The position numbers and the translations under genes are program-made. This document shows, one piece after another, positions 51,686 to 60,735 of a DNA stretch of 64,000 nt (position 1 is the stretch's first letter; each line of letters opens with the position of its first letter). The DNA is from an uncultured Cytophagales bacterium. Its GTDB lineage: Bacteria > Bacteroidota > Bacteroidia > Cytophagales > Thermonemataceae. The DNA lies in the NCBI GenBank assembly GCA_937911505.1, contig CALEMF010000070.1:1-64000 (forward strand), written 5' to 3'. The notes beneath the pieces were generated by a model. That model saw only the letters and a program-made list of their open reading frames with translations, was not told where the DNA came from and ran no database searches.

Positions 51686-52393
51686 CTATATTTTGGTAGC
51701 GATCATTCCTACTCTTTCACGACCATCATGGCGAATCCAAGCGGGGAGCGTTTGCTGCTCATCACCAAAGTAATCGAGATGATCAATACGGAATAAATCA
51801 CCGAATACGCGTGTTAAGTCGTGCGTATCTGCATGGTAGATCGAGTTGGGGAGCTGGTCGGCAATGGGATTATCTTTGCTATAAGCAGGTAGATCGGCGA
51901 TATATCCTGCCCAAGGCTCACCATTTTTTACCTTTTCCTCATAAACAGGTATGTAAGAGGCGCAATGCTTCAAATAAGGCGTAAAAGACACTAAGAAAAC
52001 CTTCCCACCAGGCACGAGCCAATCGTATATTTTTTGTACGGCCAGTTGTATTTCTGCGCTTTGTAAAAAAGGAAGTACCTGCGACATATACACGGCACTC
52101 AGGCTGTTTTTCTCGAAGTCTACTGCTGGAAACTGCGCTACAATAGTAGTAAGCTGGCTACTAAGCGCTGTGGGAACACGTGCTTCTAACTCCTGAATAT
52201 GTTGTTTGTTGATATCGAGTGCTATTACGTTTGCCCCTTGCTCTAAGGCAGGAAGCGTAGCAACACCATAAGCACAACCAATATCAGCAACAGGATGAGA
52301 AGCTGTTTTACAGAAGGTAATGAAGGCTTCACCAATATGCGATAGTTCATAGGTGAACCCTCTCTTGTTTTGCGTAGGCACGGTGTGTGTCAT
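51686..52393 (-). CDS. Class I SAM-dependent methyltransferase
   Basis: The 235-residue protein has SAM motif I VADIGCAYGVATLPALEQG (about 36-54), the acidic end of strand 2 in VIALDINKQHIQELE, YMSQVLPFL, and motif-III-like LVPGGKVFLVSFTP. The C-terminal third (DHLDYFGDEQQTLP and so on) is not one I recognise, so the substrate is unknown. It sits 49 bp upstream of the UbiC/STAS fusion on the same strand and may belong to that transcript. A biotin BioC role is possible but unsupported. Confidence 0.85.
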   Translation of the reverse strand: MTHTVPTQNKRGFTYELSHIGEAFITFCKTASHPVADIGCAYGVATLPALEQGANVIALDINKQHIQELEARVPTALSSQLTTIVAQFPAVDFEKNSLSAVYMSQVLPFLQSAEIQLAVQKIYDWLVPGGKVFLVSFTPYLKHCASYIPVYEEKVKNGEPWAGYIADLPAYSKDNPIADQLPNSIYHADTHDLTRVFGDLFRIDHLDYFGDEQQTLPAWIRHDGRERVGMIATKI

Positions 52394-52816
52394 AGTTATA
52401 GTTGTTTTCTAACCTGTGGTGATAGAAATAACGAATTGTTTAATGATACAGATTTGTCGTTTTACATCTTAAAGTACTTCACGAGTTGAAATACCTTACA
52501 CAGTATCAAAACTAAAGCTTTTCTTACACAAAAAAAGGTCAAATTAGGGTAAGATGTTACGCATGATACAAATGTATGTACATGGAATATTTATTGGAAA
52601 ACTGTATTTTTTTCCTTGTATTATCTAGTGATAATAGAGAAGGATAGACTAAAAAGTTAGAAAAACGGTAGATTCCTTAGAAAATATACAATAACGTTAC
52701 ATGAAAGTTTACTTCATTTGTAATTACAGCAAATTATTTGCACCTTTGACATCCAAAATCACAAGTTTTTAACAAAAATATACTATCATTTCATTTTAAT
52801 TTTAAATTTTCTTCTA
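52394..52816. other. AT-rich intergenic region with a candidate promoter
   Basis: This 423-bp gap separates the minus-strand methyltransferase from the plus-strand STAS-like gene. The only element I support is the promoter candidate at 52717-52748. No gene or stable hairpin is visible. Confidence 0.55.
52717..52748 (+). promoter_or_regulatory. Possible promoter of the STAS-like gene
   Basis: TTTG at 52717-52720 and CACCTTTG at 52741-52748 (seven of eight bases of TAnnTTTG) have a 20-bp spacer. The leader to the ATG at 52817 would be about 60 nt. Confidence 0.4.
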
Positions 52817-53227
52817 ATGGAAAAAACTTTATATCAAACTGAGTTTTGTGCTATCTCTCATGATGCTGAAAATTCTTTGCTTTTTTTACGTTGGAATGAG
52901 AACAGCGCTCATATTACAGATGAGATGTTCAGAGACACTATCTCGCGTTTGGCAGGCTACGCCAAGGAACATTCAGTAAAAGGACTGTTACCCAATGCCC
53001 AAAAATTTAACTTTACAATTGTACCCAAAACGCAGGAATGGCACGACACACAGATTGTTCCTATCTACAATGACATCGGTATGAAAAGGCTCGCTTTTGT
53101 GGTGAGTGAAGATCTTTTTTCTCAAGTTTCTATCGAACAAATTTTTGAGGAAGAGCAGGCTGAAACACTTCGCGTAAACTACTTTACGAATGAAGAAAGT
53201 GCTATAGAGTGGCTTAATGCCTCGTAG
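52817..53227 (+). CDS. Stand-alone STAS/SpoIIAA-like protein
   Basis: The 136-residue protein has the alternating strand-helix order of SpoIIAA-like/STAS proteins (SLLFLRWNENSAHITDEMFRD, KGLLPNAQKFNFTI, MKRLAFVVSEDLFSQVSIEQIFEEEQ). Its C-terminal half matches the fusion protein: KRLAFVVSEDLF versus KHVAFVLPENLF, each followed by a similar helix and WL or WF ending. No classic phospho-Ser loop is obvious. It may be an alternative partner of the SpoIIE phosphatase at 48232 or a redundant switch. It is transcribed alone with its own promoter and terminator. Confidence 0.72.
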   Translation: MEKTLYQTEFCAISHDAENSLLFLRWNENSAHITDEMFRDTISRLAGYAKEHSVKGLLPNAQKFNFTIVPKTQEWHDTQIVPIYNDIGMKRLAFVVSEDLFSQVSIEQIFEEEQAETLRVNYFTNEESAIEWLNAS

Positions 53228-53237
53228 CATAGCAAAA

Positions 53238-53281
53238 TGAAAGCGTAACAGACAACTTCTCTGGTATCCGTTACGCTTTCA
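53238..53281. terminator. Terminator between STAS-like and DUF2911 genes
   Basis: A perfect 12-bp inverted repeat (TGAAAGCGTAAC at 53238-53249, GTTACGCTTTCA at 53270-53281) with a 20-nt loop. It is preceded by AAAA, which gives T4 to minus-strand transcripts from the DUF2911 gene. The same hairpin may also end the plus-strand gene. Confidence 0.78.
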
Positions 53282-53307
53282 CTACTTGTAATTTTCAGTG
53301 TATTACT

Positions 53308-54156
53308 TTATTTGGCTTTTTTCCAACTAGTAATATTCTCCTCATTCATTTTTATGTAAGGAGCATATTCTTCTTCTTCTGCCATTTTCTTAGACTTTTC
53401 GGCTGCTTTAATAGCATCTTTGTACATTCCATTAGCAGCGTAAGCTTTGGATAAGGTATAAACATTCCAAAACTTTTCTTCCATCCCTACTGATCTTTTG
53501 GCATAAGTAAGCGCTAAAGCTGCATCCTTATCATTATTAAGTAAGTAATTGGCAGAGTTATTAAAAACCCTAAAATCACTTTTGGGGTCTTTTGTAGCGG
53601 CTTCAATATTCGCCATCGCTCTTGTGTCTGTATCTACTGTTATGGCTAGCGGCACCATTACCTCGTCCCAGTAAAGTACCAAGTCTGCTTGGCTATCCTT
53701 TAAATTATCAAAGGCGAAAAGCATCGTTTCTACTTTTGCAGGGCTTTTTTGTGGCTTTGCTGTCACACGTAGTGCATCTTTCTCTTCACTGTATTTACCT
53801 GTACCGCTTTGGTCTGTATCTTTATTAAAAATAACTGTCCACTGGTCTTTATCAGGAATGGTAAAAATGGCATATTCTCCTTTTGGAAGCATCTCGCCGT
53901 TTACTTTTACATCTTCACTAAAGGTAATGGCCGTCGCTTTATTAGCGCCTGTACGCCATAGTTTCCCATAAGGTACGAGTCCTCCCCATATGACTCTCCC
54001 TTTGGCACTGGGCCGTGAATAGACAAGCACTACATCTGTAAGGCCTACCCGTTGCTCTATTTTGGCTAGTGGACTTGGTTGTGGAAGTGCTTGTGCTTGT
54101 AAATCAGTGCCTGCGATTATACATAGCAGACTAAAAAAAATGGTGATCTTCTTCAT
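53308..54156 (-). CDS. DUF2911-family exported protein
   Basis: The 282-residue protein has a signal peptide (ending DLQAQ, about 22). The DUF2911 block follows (about 25-170): SPLAKIEQRVGLTDVVLVYSRPSAKGR, the WGGLVPYGKLWRTGANKAT block, and a TIPDKDQWTVIFNKD strand. Residues about 180-282 are helical, TPR-like (NYLLNNDKDAALALTYAKRS). The family is periplasmic and of unknown function in Bacteroidetes. It is a single-gene unit. Confidence 0.9.
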   Translation of the reverse strand: MKKITIFFSLLCIIAGTDLQAQALPQPSPLAKIEQRVGLTDVVLVYSRPSAKGRVIWGGLVPYGKLWRTGANKATAITFSEDVKVNGEMLPKGEYAIFTIPDKDQWTVIFNKDTDQSGTGKYSEEKDALRVTAKPQKSPAKVETMLFAFDNLKDSQADLVLYWDEVMVPLAITVDTDTRAMANIEAATKDPKSDFRVFNNSANYLLNNDKDAALALTYAKRSVGMEEKFWNVYTLSKAYAANGMYKDAIKAAEKSKKMAEEEEYAPYIKMNEENITSWKKAK

Positions 54157-54253
54157 GTTATGATATTGTTTAAGTGTGTAAGTTTATTACTATAACTGTA
54201 GTATAAAATACCTACAAGTAGTCATATTGTTTATGTAGTACCTAAAATTCGGC

Positions 54254-55282
54254 TTAGTCAATCTTTATTACTACATCGTCTGAAGTAGGGTAAGCCACGC
54301 AAGTAAGAATAAAACCCTCATTGAGTTCATCATCCGTCAGGCAATCATCTTCTTCCAGTACTACCTTTCCTGAGATACACTGTCCCATACAAGCAGTGCA
54401 GAGTCCGCTTTGGCAAGAATAAGGCAAGTCAATGTCCTTGTCCATTGCTGCTTCTAGAATTGTCTGTTGAGGTTGTACGTCGATGTGGTAAGTATCACCA
54501 GCATAGTGTACCTCTACTTGATGTATTTTATCTTCTAGCGATGTGGCTGGCACTTCAGTAGCTTCTTTTACTGTAAGTACAAAACTCTCTTTATGTACCT
54601 GTTCGCTGAGTGCTTCTTCTACTATACGCATCATCCCGTCAGGGCCACATGTCCAATAAGATTTTTCTTCTTCAGGTGGAAGTGTCGCTAAGAGTTCACG
54701 AAGCAATACAGAAGTAAGGCGTCCTTTATGCCCTTGCCAGTTCTCGTTAGGTTGTGTGAGGGTATGAATAACGTTTAAACGGTCGGGAAACTGAGTAACT
54801 AACTGGGCTAATTGATCCTTAAAAATGATGTTTTCTTCGTAACGAGAAGCGTAAATAAGTGTCACTTTCGATTGTGGTGCAACATGTAGGGCTGTCTTTA
54901 GAATAGACATCAATGGGGTGATACCACTCCCACCAGCAAACAACACAAAGTGTGTCTTTGTATCAGGGGTGATGGTAGGTGTAAAATTACCGGCTGGGCT
55001 CAACACTTCTATCTCATCTTGGGGTTGTATACGATCGTTGATGAAATTAGAGATAAGCCCTTCTTCTACACGCTTTACTGTTACAGCCAAGTCTTGATCG
55101 GTAGCTAGGGAGCTACAGAGCGAGTAAGACCTTCGTACTTCTTTATCGTCTATTTGAAAAAGAAGGGTAAGAAATTGGCCTGGCTGATAAGTAATACTAG
55201 GCTCAGGCTGCTGAAAGACTAGCGTAACCGTATCAGGAGTTTCTTGGACGACCTCTTTTACAGTCAATCTATATTTATCCAT
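54254..55282 (-). CDS. PaaE-like ferredoxin-NADP reductase with C-terminal 2Fe-2S domain
   Basis: The 342-residue protein has an FAD-binding barrel (about 1-100; RSYSLCSS), an NAD(P)-binding domain (about 105-230; FAGGSGITPLMSILK and YWTCGPDGMM), and a plant-type ferredoxin domain (about 255-342) with cysteines in PYSCQSGLCTACMGQ and ILTCVAYP. This order matches the reductase subunit of ring-1,2-phenylacetyl-CoA epoxidase (PaaE) and similar oxygenase reductases. No paa gene is near, so it may reduce another oxygenase or a desaturase. Cytoplasmic. Confidence 0.92.
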   Translation of the reverse strand: MDKYRLTVKEVVQETPDTVTLVFQQPEPSITYQPGQFLTLLFQIDDKEVRRSYSLCSSLATDQDLAVTVKRVEEGLISNFINDRIQPQDEIEVLSPAGNFTPTITPDTKTHFVLFAGGSGITPLMSILKTALHVAPQSKVTLIYASRYEENIIFKDQLAQLVTQFPDRLNVIHTLTQPNENWQGHKGRLTSVLLRELLATLPPEEEKSYWTCGPDGMMRIVEEALSEQVHKESFVLTVKEATEVPATSLEDKIHQVEVHYAGDTYHIDVQPQQTILEAAMDKDIDLPYSCQSGLCTACMGQCISGKVVLEEDDCLTDDELNEGFILTCVAYPTSDDVVIKID

Positions 55283-55431
55283 GGGGTATATGAGAAAATT
55301 TAATGTAAAACTATCCTACGATAGTAAACTAGCACTTTTGTAACGGCTCGTATAAAGAAAGAGTTTACCATAAAGTAGCTTTAGAATGCACCATAGTAAA
55401 GATAATGCGTACATCACACAAGACGCTAACA

Positions 55432-57642
55432 CTACAAATTAAGCCAATAGGTCATCTTTACTACCAATGACCGGTTCTTAGGTTGTAGTTGTTCGGGGAA
55501 GTAATTATCTGTATACACAATGAAGATATCTGATACTGGCTGAAAGCGCCATTGTAGACGCGTATTGAGGTTGATGTTTTCTATCTGGTTATTATATTGT
55601 AAGAAGGTGGTCCAGTAGAGTGTTCTTGTAAAAGATACATCTAGTTGTGGCCCTATCAGTACAAAGTCGGCAGAGTTGTAAGGCGTAGGTAACTCAATGC
55701 GATTGTATTCAGCATTGATTGTAATACTTCCATAAGGTTGAAAGCGATACCCCACGCTTGCTTCTAAAGAAGTCCTATCACCATTAAAGTAGCTTTCAAA
55801 ACCACCTCCAATAGAGTAAGTAAAAAGCTTTCGATTGTCTGACTCATAGAATATATACAATCCCTCGTTATTGTACTCTGTACCTGAAAGTAGTACCTCA
55901 CCATCTGTATTGGTGGGATCAAAATCAGAAAACAGCTTTGTAAAAGTCGTATTAAACCAAATACCAAAGAAGCTGGTATTCATAAAGTTGATACGATAAG
56001 AAGCTTCTAAGAATTGATCTGTCAGGGTTCCTTCTGTATCCCAATAAAGATTACTGTAAAAGCCTATACGATGTCGGTTAATGACCTGATTACTAGGAAA
56101 AATGGTATGTGTAATGGAAGGTTCCAACCGCCAGTGATTCCTACGCGGTACAAAGCCTACCTCTGGATCATAGTTTTCTCCTACGTATTCGTGATTCCAA
56201 ACAATCTCCCAGCGGGGAACACTGTAGCGTAAAAAAGAGGCATGGGCATACTGGTCGGGCTTGGCCTCAGGGCTTAGCATTTGGTGATAGAAAAACTTTC
56301 CATTCCATTTATTATCTTCAGAGAGAAGGTTGTAGTCAAGCCCTACGATTCTGTTATAATCATTTGTATTCAATGTAAAGTCATTGAGTGAGTCACTCGT
56401 TACCTGTCGGTTCACAAATATACCTGCGATGTTAGAGCGCTTAAAGACTTGTCGCTGCACGGCTGCTACCGTGTAATTACTTCCCAAAATACCTCTCGCT
56501 CTATCTGCATCAGTTTGCATGTTGAGAAGTCCTACCCGCCAGTTTCTATTAACTTTACCACTCAGCCTTGCACCATAAATAATAGGATTTTGTACGATTA
56601 ATCCTGTGACAGTATCGGTACTAATGCCTATACGCCTCGAGAAGAAAGGTCTAATACGAGTAAAACCAAAACGAGAAAATAAGTCTGCATTTTCTAAGAA
56701 GAATTGACGCCTTTCAGGAAAGAATATCTCAAAACGGTCTAGGTTGGTTACCTGCTCATCTACTTCTACTTGAGAAAAGTCAGGGTTAAAGGTAAGGTCT
56801 AGATTGAGCGAAGAAGTAACTGCAATTTTGGCATCACCTCCTACATTCCAGCCGTACTCGTCTGCAGCGCCTTCTGTTACAAAATCCCTGCTGTAGTTTC
56901 CAGTAAGGTAAGGAATAAGTGAAATGTTTGTCTTAGGTTTGGGAAGCGGCTCAGCAAAATTAATGGCCCCTGTAAAACCCAAGCTGGCCACTCCAAAGTT
57001 ACGTGGAACAGGTACCCAAGTGGAGGTTTCATTGAGATGCCTATCGGCCCTTGCAAAATTGATGTACCATTTTGTAGCGCCTTGTTTGTAGCGTATCGAA
57101 CTCAAAGGAATGATCATCTCAACTTGCCAGAATTCGTTTGTATTGTATACTTTAGAAAACCATCGGTTATCCCAGTCGGTATCTACGCCCCTATTTCCCC
57201 CATCTGCTAGAAGTCCCTCTCGTTTGCCACCAAGTGGATGTACACCAAAGCTAAAGCCATTTGTACCATCCTGAAAAGTATCAATATAGGCAATGAAGAA
57301 GTCTGAGATGCCTGCGTCGAAATCTCTTCGTAAGGAGGCCACCACATATTCATCTGGGCTTTGTCCGTAGCAAGTAGCTGCTATGTAAATATTCTGGTCA
57401 TCGAAAGCCATGCGCACTTCTGTTTGAGCAATTGCCGCTGAAGTATCGAAGGGAAAGTTTTGGAAGAAGTCTTTTGCAACCGCTGCTTCTTGCCAAAAAT
57501 CTTCGTTTAACTGTCCATCTAAGGTAAGTTTTTGCGAAGTTTTCTTAACAGAAAGCTGATAGTTAGCCCTATCAAATGACTGTGCATAACCATTGTGTAA
57601 AACGCCAATGAGCAGGATGACGCAAAGTAGATGTACCTTCAA
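55432..57642 (-). CDS. CBM9-like domain plus outer-membrane barrel (DUF5916-type)
   Basis: The 736-residue protein has a signal peptide (ending GYAQ, about 21) and a CBM9-like beta-sandwich (about 30-225; LTLDGQLNEDFWQEAAVAKD, YIDTFQDGTNGFSFGVHPLG). A long beta-barrel region follows (about 240-736), with LDLTFNPDFSQVEVDEQVTNLDRFEIFFPERRQFFLENADLF, a common block of this family, interrupted here by no lesion. It probably spans the outer membrane. Function unknown; a glycan-linked role is guessed from the CBM9 part. It lies 9 bp from the next upstream gene on the same strand. Confidence 0.82.
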   Translation of the reverse strand: MKVHLLCVILLIGVLHNGYAQSFDRANYQLSVKKTSQKLTLDGQLNEDFWQEAAVAKDFFQNFPFDTSAAIAQTEVRMAFDDQNIYIAATCYGQSPDEYVVASLRRDFDAGISDFFIAYIDTFQDGTNGFSFGVHPLGGKREGLLADGGNRGVDTDWDNRWFSKVYNTNEFWQVEMIIPLSSIRYKQGATKWYINFARADRHLNETSTWVPVPRNFGVASLGFTGAINFAEPLPKPKTNISLIPYLTGNYSRDFVTEGAADEYGWNVGGDAKIAVTSSLNLDLTFNPDFSQVEVDEQVTNLDRFEIFFPERRQFFLENADLFSRFGFTRIRPFFSRRIGISTDTVTGLIVQNPIIYGARLSGKVNRNWRVGLLNMQTDADRARGILGSNYTVAAVQRQVFKRSNIAGIFVNRQVTSDSLNDFTLNTNDYNRIVGLDYNLLSEDNKWNGKFFYHQMLSPEAKPDQYAHASFLRYSVPRWEIVWNHEYVGENYDPEVGFVPRRNHWRLEPSITHTIFPSNQVINRHRIGFYSNLYWDTEGTLTDQFLEASYRINFMNTSFFGIWFNTTFTKLFSDFDPTNTDGEVLLSGTEYNNEGLYIFYESDNRKLFTYSIGGGFESYFNGDRTSLEASVGYRFQPYGSITINAEYNRIELPTPYNSADFVLIGPQLDVSFTRTLYWTTFLQYNNQIENINLNTRLQWRFQPVSDIFIVYTDNYFPEQLQPKNRSLVVKMTYWLNL

Positions 57643-57651
57643 AATAGGATT

Positions 57652-58824
57652 TTAGTTTAGTTCTGCATTATATTTATATGAGTAGGGTTGAGAATCTAGT
57701 AAAAGTTTGGCTAGACGATCTCCCAGACTGCTCCCTATGGCTATTCCCATCCCATTGAGGCAAGTCCCTATTAGTAGCCGAGAGGTAAGGGCTTTCAACA
57801 GCGGCTTCCTTGCTGCATTAAAAGCCATAATACCTGCCCACTGCTGTGCTATTTTGTACTCCTTATTGGGCAAAATAATGTTACTTAAACGATCTTCTAA
57901 TGCGTTTATTATCTTTTCGGTTACATTAAAATCAGTGGTCGTTTCTGCGGCATAATCTAGATGACGCCCACCCCCAAATAAAACTCTATTTCCTACATTT
58001 CTAAAGTAAAAGAAGCCTTCTTCCATATGGAAAGTCCCTTGGAAGGGTAAGTCTTTGACAGGCGTAGTGATAAGTACTTGCCCTCTGCCAGGTTGCAAAG
58101 AAATATCAGGTAATAGTTTTTTTGTAAAAGCATTGGTACAAAGGGCGGCACGTTCTGCAGAGAAGCAGATGGTCTCTTGGGTAGCAGAGGAAGTGACGTG
58201 TAAGAGAATGGCTTGGTCATTTTCTTCTATGTTTTCTACCTGTGCGCCTGTCAGTAGTGTCGCCCCTTTTTCTTGTACGTAGCGCCAAAGATGGCGCATT
58301 AATAAACCTGTATCTACTTGTGCCTCCTTGTCGTTGTAGACAAGTTGTGTGACTATTTCCTTTGAAAAGCCAAAGGCAGTAATTAAGGATTTCTTCAAGG
58401 AAAAGATATTTGTACCAAAGAGCGATTTAAGGAGCTGGTTGATAGGTTCGAGCTGCTCAATCGCACTTTCGTTGGCAGTTGTGAGGAGTTCATACCCACC
58501 TAGGGCTTGTAGCCCCATGCGTTGTGGGCCGAGTCGCTGCTGTAACTGCTGTAAACCTTGCCAGCGCTGTTCGATCAGTGCGCCTGCAGCATCCTCGCCT
58601 ATCTTTTTGATATCGGCTAGGATTTCAGTGAGGCTTCCGAAGCAAGCAAATCCCGCATTTTTGGTACTAGCGCCTGTTGGAAAAAGCCCCCGCTCTAATA
58701 CCAATACCGCTGCATCTGGTCGTAATGACAGCAAAGAAGCGGCGGTAGAAAGTCCTACGATGCCGCCGCCTACAATAATGTAGTCATAATGTATAAAATG
58801 CTGTTTCTCCCAGAAACTCAACAT
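57652..58824 (-). CDS. FAD-dependent oxidoreductase, glycine/D-amino-acid oxidase type
   Basis: The 390-residue protein has the FAD fold YDYIIVGGGIVGLSTAASLL (about 13-32), VLVLERG, PTGASTKNAGFACFGS (family substrate-facing loop) and the KGQVL-like PGRGQVLITTPV. Near the C-terminus are KEYKIAQQWAGIMAF and LLIGTCLNGMGIAIGSSLGDRLAKLLL. It probably oxidises an amine or amino acid in the cytoplasm; the exact substrate is unknown. It is immediately upstream (9 bp) of the CBM9-barrel gene. Confidence 0.88.
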   Translation of the reverse strand: MLSFWEKQHFIHYDYIIVGGGIVGLSTAASLLSLRPDAAVLVLERGLFPTGASTKNAGFACFGSLTEILADIKKIGEDAAGALIEQRWQGLQQLQQRLGPQRMGLQALGGYELLTTANESAIEQLEPINQLLKSLFGTNIFSLKKSLITAFGFSKEIVTQLVYNDKEAQVDTGLLMRHLWRYVQEKGATLLTGAQVENIEENDQAILLHVTSSATQETICFSAERAALCTNAFTKKLLPDISLQPGRGQVLITTPVKDLPFQGTFHMEEGFFYFRNVGNRVLFGGGRHLDYAAETTTDFNVTEKIINALEDRLSNIILPNKEYKIAQQWAGIMAFNAARKPLLKALTSRLLIGTCLNGMGIAIGSSLGDRLAKLLLDSQPYSYKYNAELN

Positions 58825-58860
58825 AAACGTACTTTTGTGTTAAAACTTTTTATTTAAAAA

Positions 58861-59517
58861 CTATTCAGCCGTCGTACGGTGATAAAGTAAAATCTTCTTC
58901 AGCACAATCTTTTCTGCTTGTACAGATGGATCATCTGAGTAAAATAGTTGATCGCCTAACAGTGTTTGTTTGAATACTTCTCTTCCCAGCACGCCCCCAA
59001 AACAGGGACAATCTGTGAGAATCTTCCCGTTCATCTCTTTGACGGCAATGGTTCCCCCATAGTCCCATCCAAAACCAAAAAAAGGAATAGGTGTGCCATT
59101 CCGTTTACTTATTTCCTGTAGCGTTGCCCCTACTTGTATACCGTTTTCGAAGGTATAGGCGTGTGTACTGTCCCGTATTTCTACAAAATCAATCACCTCT
59201 CCTACCTGCGCTTCTCGCCAATTGATAATGAACCGTATATGGCCGCTAGTATCCGTAACAAGTGTTTGCATTTGGCGGGTTATGCGGTTTTCTTGGGTAG
59301 TTACGTATTTCTCTCCAAAAGTACGTTTTATTTCCTTTAGATTTGCCTCTAAAGACAGCTTTCCTACGCCTTCACAAGAAATCAAGAAAGGTTGCTCAGT
59401 TGAATCGACGAGGGCTCTCTCTACGGAGTCGCTAGGATTTTTTTCCTCATACGTTTGTGGTTGACAAGCGACAAACAGCCCTAAGCTTATGAGATATATG
59501 ATTTTTTTTATGTACAC
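58861..59517 (-). CDS. Lipoprotein of unknown function
   Basis: The 218-residue product has a lipoprotein signal (MYIKKIIYLISLGLFVAC; Cys18). The mature part, about 20-218, is a beta-rich domain starting CEGVGKLSLEANLKEIKRTF, with INWREAQVGEVIDFVEIRD and a late CPCFGG motif that has two close cysteines. I do not recognise a named family. It is 36 bp upstream of the FAD oxidoreductase on the same strand; a minus-strand TATCTTTG element (59569-59576) 52 bp upstream could be its promoter. Confidence 0.72.
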   Translation of the reverse strand: MYIKKIIYLISLGLFVACQPQTYEEKNPSDSVERALVDSTEQPFLISCEGVGKLSLEANLKEIKRTFGEKYVTTQENRITRQMQTLVTDTSGHIRFIINWREAQVGEVIDFVEIRDSTHAYTFENGIQVGATLQEISKRNGTPIPFFGFGWDYGGTIAVKEMNGKILTDCPCFGGVLGREVFKQTLLGDQLFYSDDPSVQAEKIVLKKILLYHRTTAE

Positions 59518-59599
59518 TGCTTCTTTTGTTTAGCAATCTATTTCTTTTATTTTGTCAGTTCAAGATAACAAAGATATTCATTAAACCCTTATCACTCAT

Positions 59600-60586
59600 A
59601 TGAAAGCCTTAGTTCTCACCGAAAACGACATTCAACTACAAGATTTTCCTACGCCTACGCCCCAAGCAGGCGAAGTCCTCGTAAAAGTTAAAACGGCTGC
59701 GCTGAATCGTCGTGATCAATGGGCAAGAGAAGGGCTGTATCCGGGCATGACGTACAATTGCGTACTCGGTTCTGATGCTTGCGGGGTGGTGACCCAAGTG
59801 GGAGAAGGCGTGGAGGAAGCTTGGCTGGCGCAGGAAGTCATTATTAATCCTAATCGCCACTGGGGTGATGACCAAGCCTATCAGTCTAAGGACTATAATA
59901 TTTTGGGCATGCCTAGTAATGGTACTTTTGCAGAGTATGTAGTAGTGCCATCAGATCGCCTTCATAAAAAACCAGCTTACCTTACCGATGAGGAAGCAGC
60001 GGCTGTTCCATTAGCAGCCCTTACAGCTTACAGGGTAGTATTTACAAAAGGGAATCTACAAGCAGGGCAACAATTGCTGGTAACAGGTATAGGCGGTGGC
60101 GTTGCGCAATTTGTCGCGCAATTTGGGATGGCAGCAGGAGCGCAAGTATTTGCTACTTCTGGTGATAACGAAAAGCTAGACAAGATGAAGGAGCTGGGCC
60201 TTACAGGTGGGGTGAATTACCGTGAAGAAAATTGGCATAAAGCCCTCTTAAAGCAATCGGGTGGTTTTGATCTTATTATTGATAGTGCGGGTGGTAAAGG
60301 TTTTAATCTTTTACTTAAAACGATGAAACCTGCGGCAACTTTGGTATTTTATGGTGCTACTTTGGGAGGGCCCCAGCTAGATATGCCGCGTATCTTCTTT
60401 GGTCAGTACACGATTAAAGGTTCTACTATGGGAAGCGACGAAGAATTTGCGCAAATGTTATCTTTTATTGCGCAGCATCAAGTAAAACCTATCGTCGATT
60501 CTGTACGCCCTTTTGATGAAATCATCGAAGCCTTCAACGATATGCGCGACGGAAAGTTATTTGGAAAGGTAGTCGTACAATTGTAA
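59600..60586 (+). CDS. Zinc-independent medium-chain dehydrogenase/quinone oxidoreductase-like protein
   Basis: The 328-residue protein has a GroES-like N-domain (LGSDACGVVTQVGEGVEE about 53-70; AALNRRDQWAREG) and a Rossmann domain. Coenzyme contacts are visible in AAVPLAALTAYRVVF, LLVTGIGGGVAQFVAQFG and VFATSGDNEKLD. The zinc-ligand cysteines of alcohol dehydrogenases are absent, so this belongs to the quinone-oxidoreductase/YogA branch. It likely reduces enones or quinones with NADPH. The dispersed repeat follows 26 bp after its stop. Confidence 0.9.
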   Translation: MKALVLTENDIQLQDFPTPTPQAGEVLVKVKTAALNRRDQWAREGLYPGMTYNCVLGSDACGVVTQVGEGVEEAWLAQEVIINPNRHWGDDQAYQSKDYNILGMPSNGTFAEYVVVPSDRLHKKPAYLTDEEAAAVPLAALTAYRVVFTKGNLQAGQQLLVTGIGGGVAQFVAQFGMAAGAQVFATSGDNEKLDKMKELGLTGGVNYREENWHKALLKQSGGFDLIIDSAGGKGFNLLLKTMKPAATLVFYGATLGGPQLDMPRIFFGQYTIKGSTMGSDEEFAQMLSFIAQHQVKPIVDSVRPFDEIIEAFNDMRDGKLFGKVVVQL

Positions 60587-60612
60587 TAGTGAAGTCGTTT
60601 AAACTTTTCCTA

Positions 60613-60676
60613 TTTTAGCTTCGCTGAGCTCGCCAGAGGCTCGGTTAACTCCGTTGAGCTACACTTCGTTTCGGTT
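60613..60676. repeat. Dispersed intergenic repeat (copy 2)
   Basis: TTTTAGCTTCGCTGAGCTC (60613-60631) resembles 35309-35328. The 21-bp block at 60626-60646 is the perfect reverse complement of 35350-35370. CACTTCGTTTCGGTT at 60662-60676 equals 35328-35342 in direct orientation. So the same modules are rearranged relative to each other. Confidence 0.75.
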
Positions 60677-60735
60677 AAAAACAAGAAGTCTAAATTACTT
60701 CAGTTCATTTATTATTTCACTCAAGGCTATTTGCT

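Noticed and set aside
51686..52393. Methyltransferase as BioC, completing the biotin pathway
   Set aside because: Only generic SAM motifs are visible, and it lies 14 kb from bioD and bioA in another transcript.
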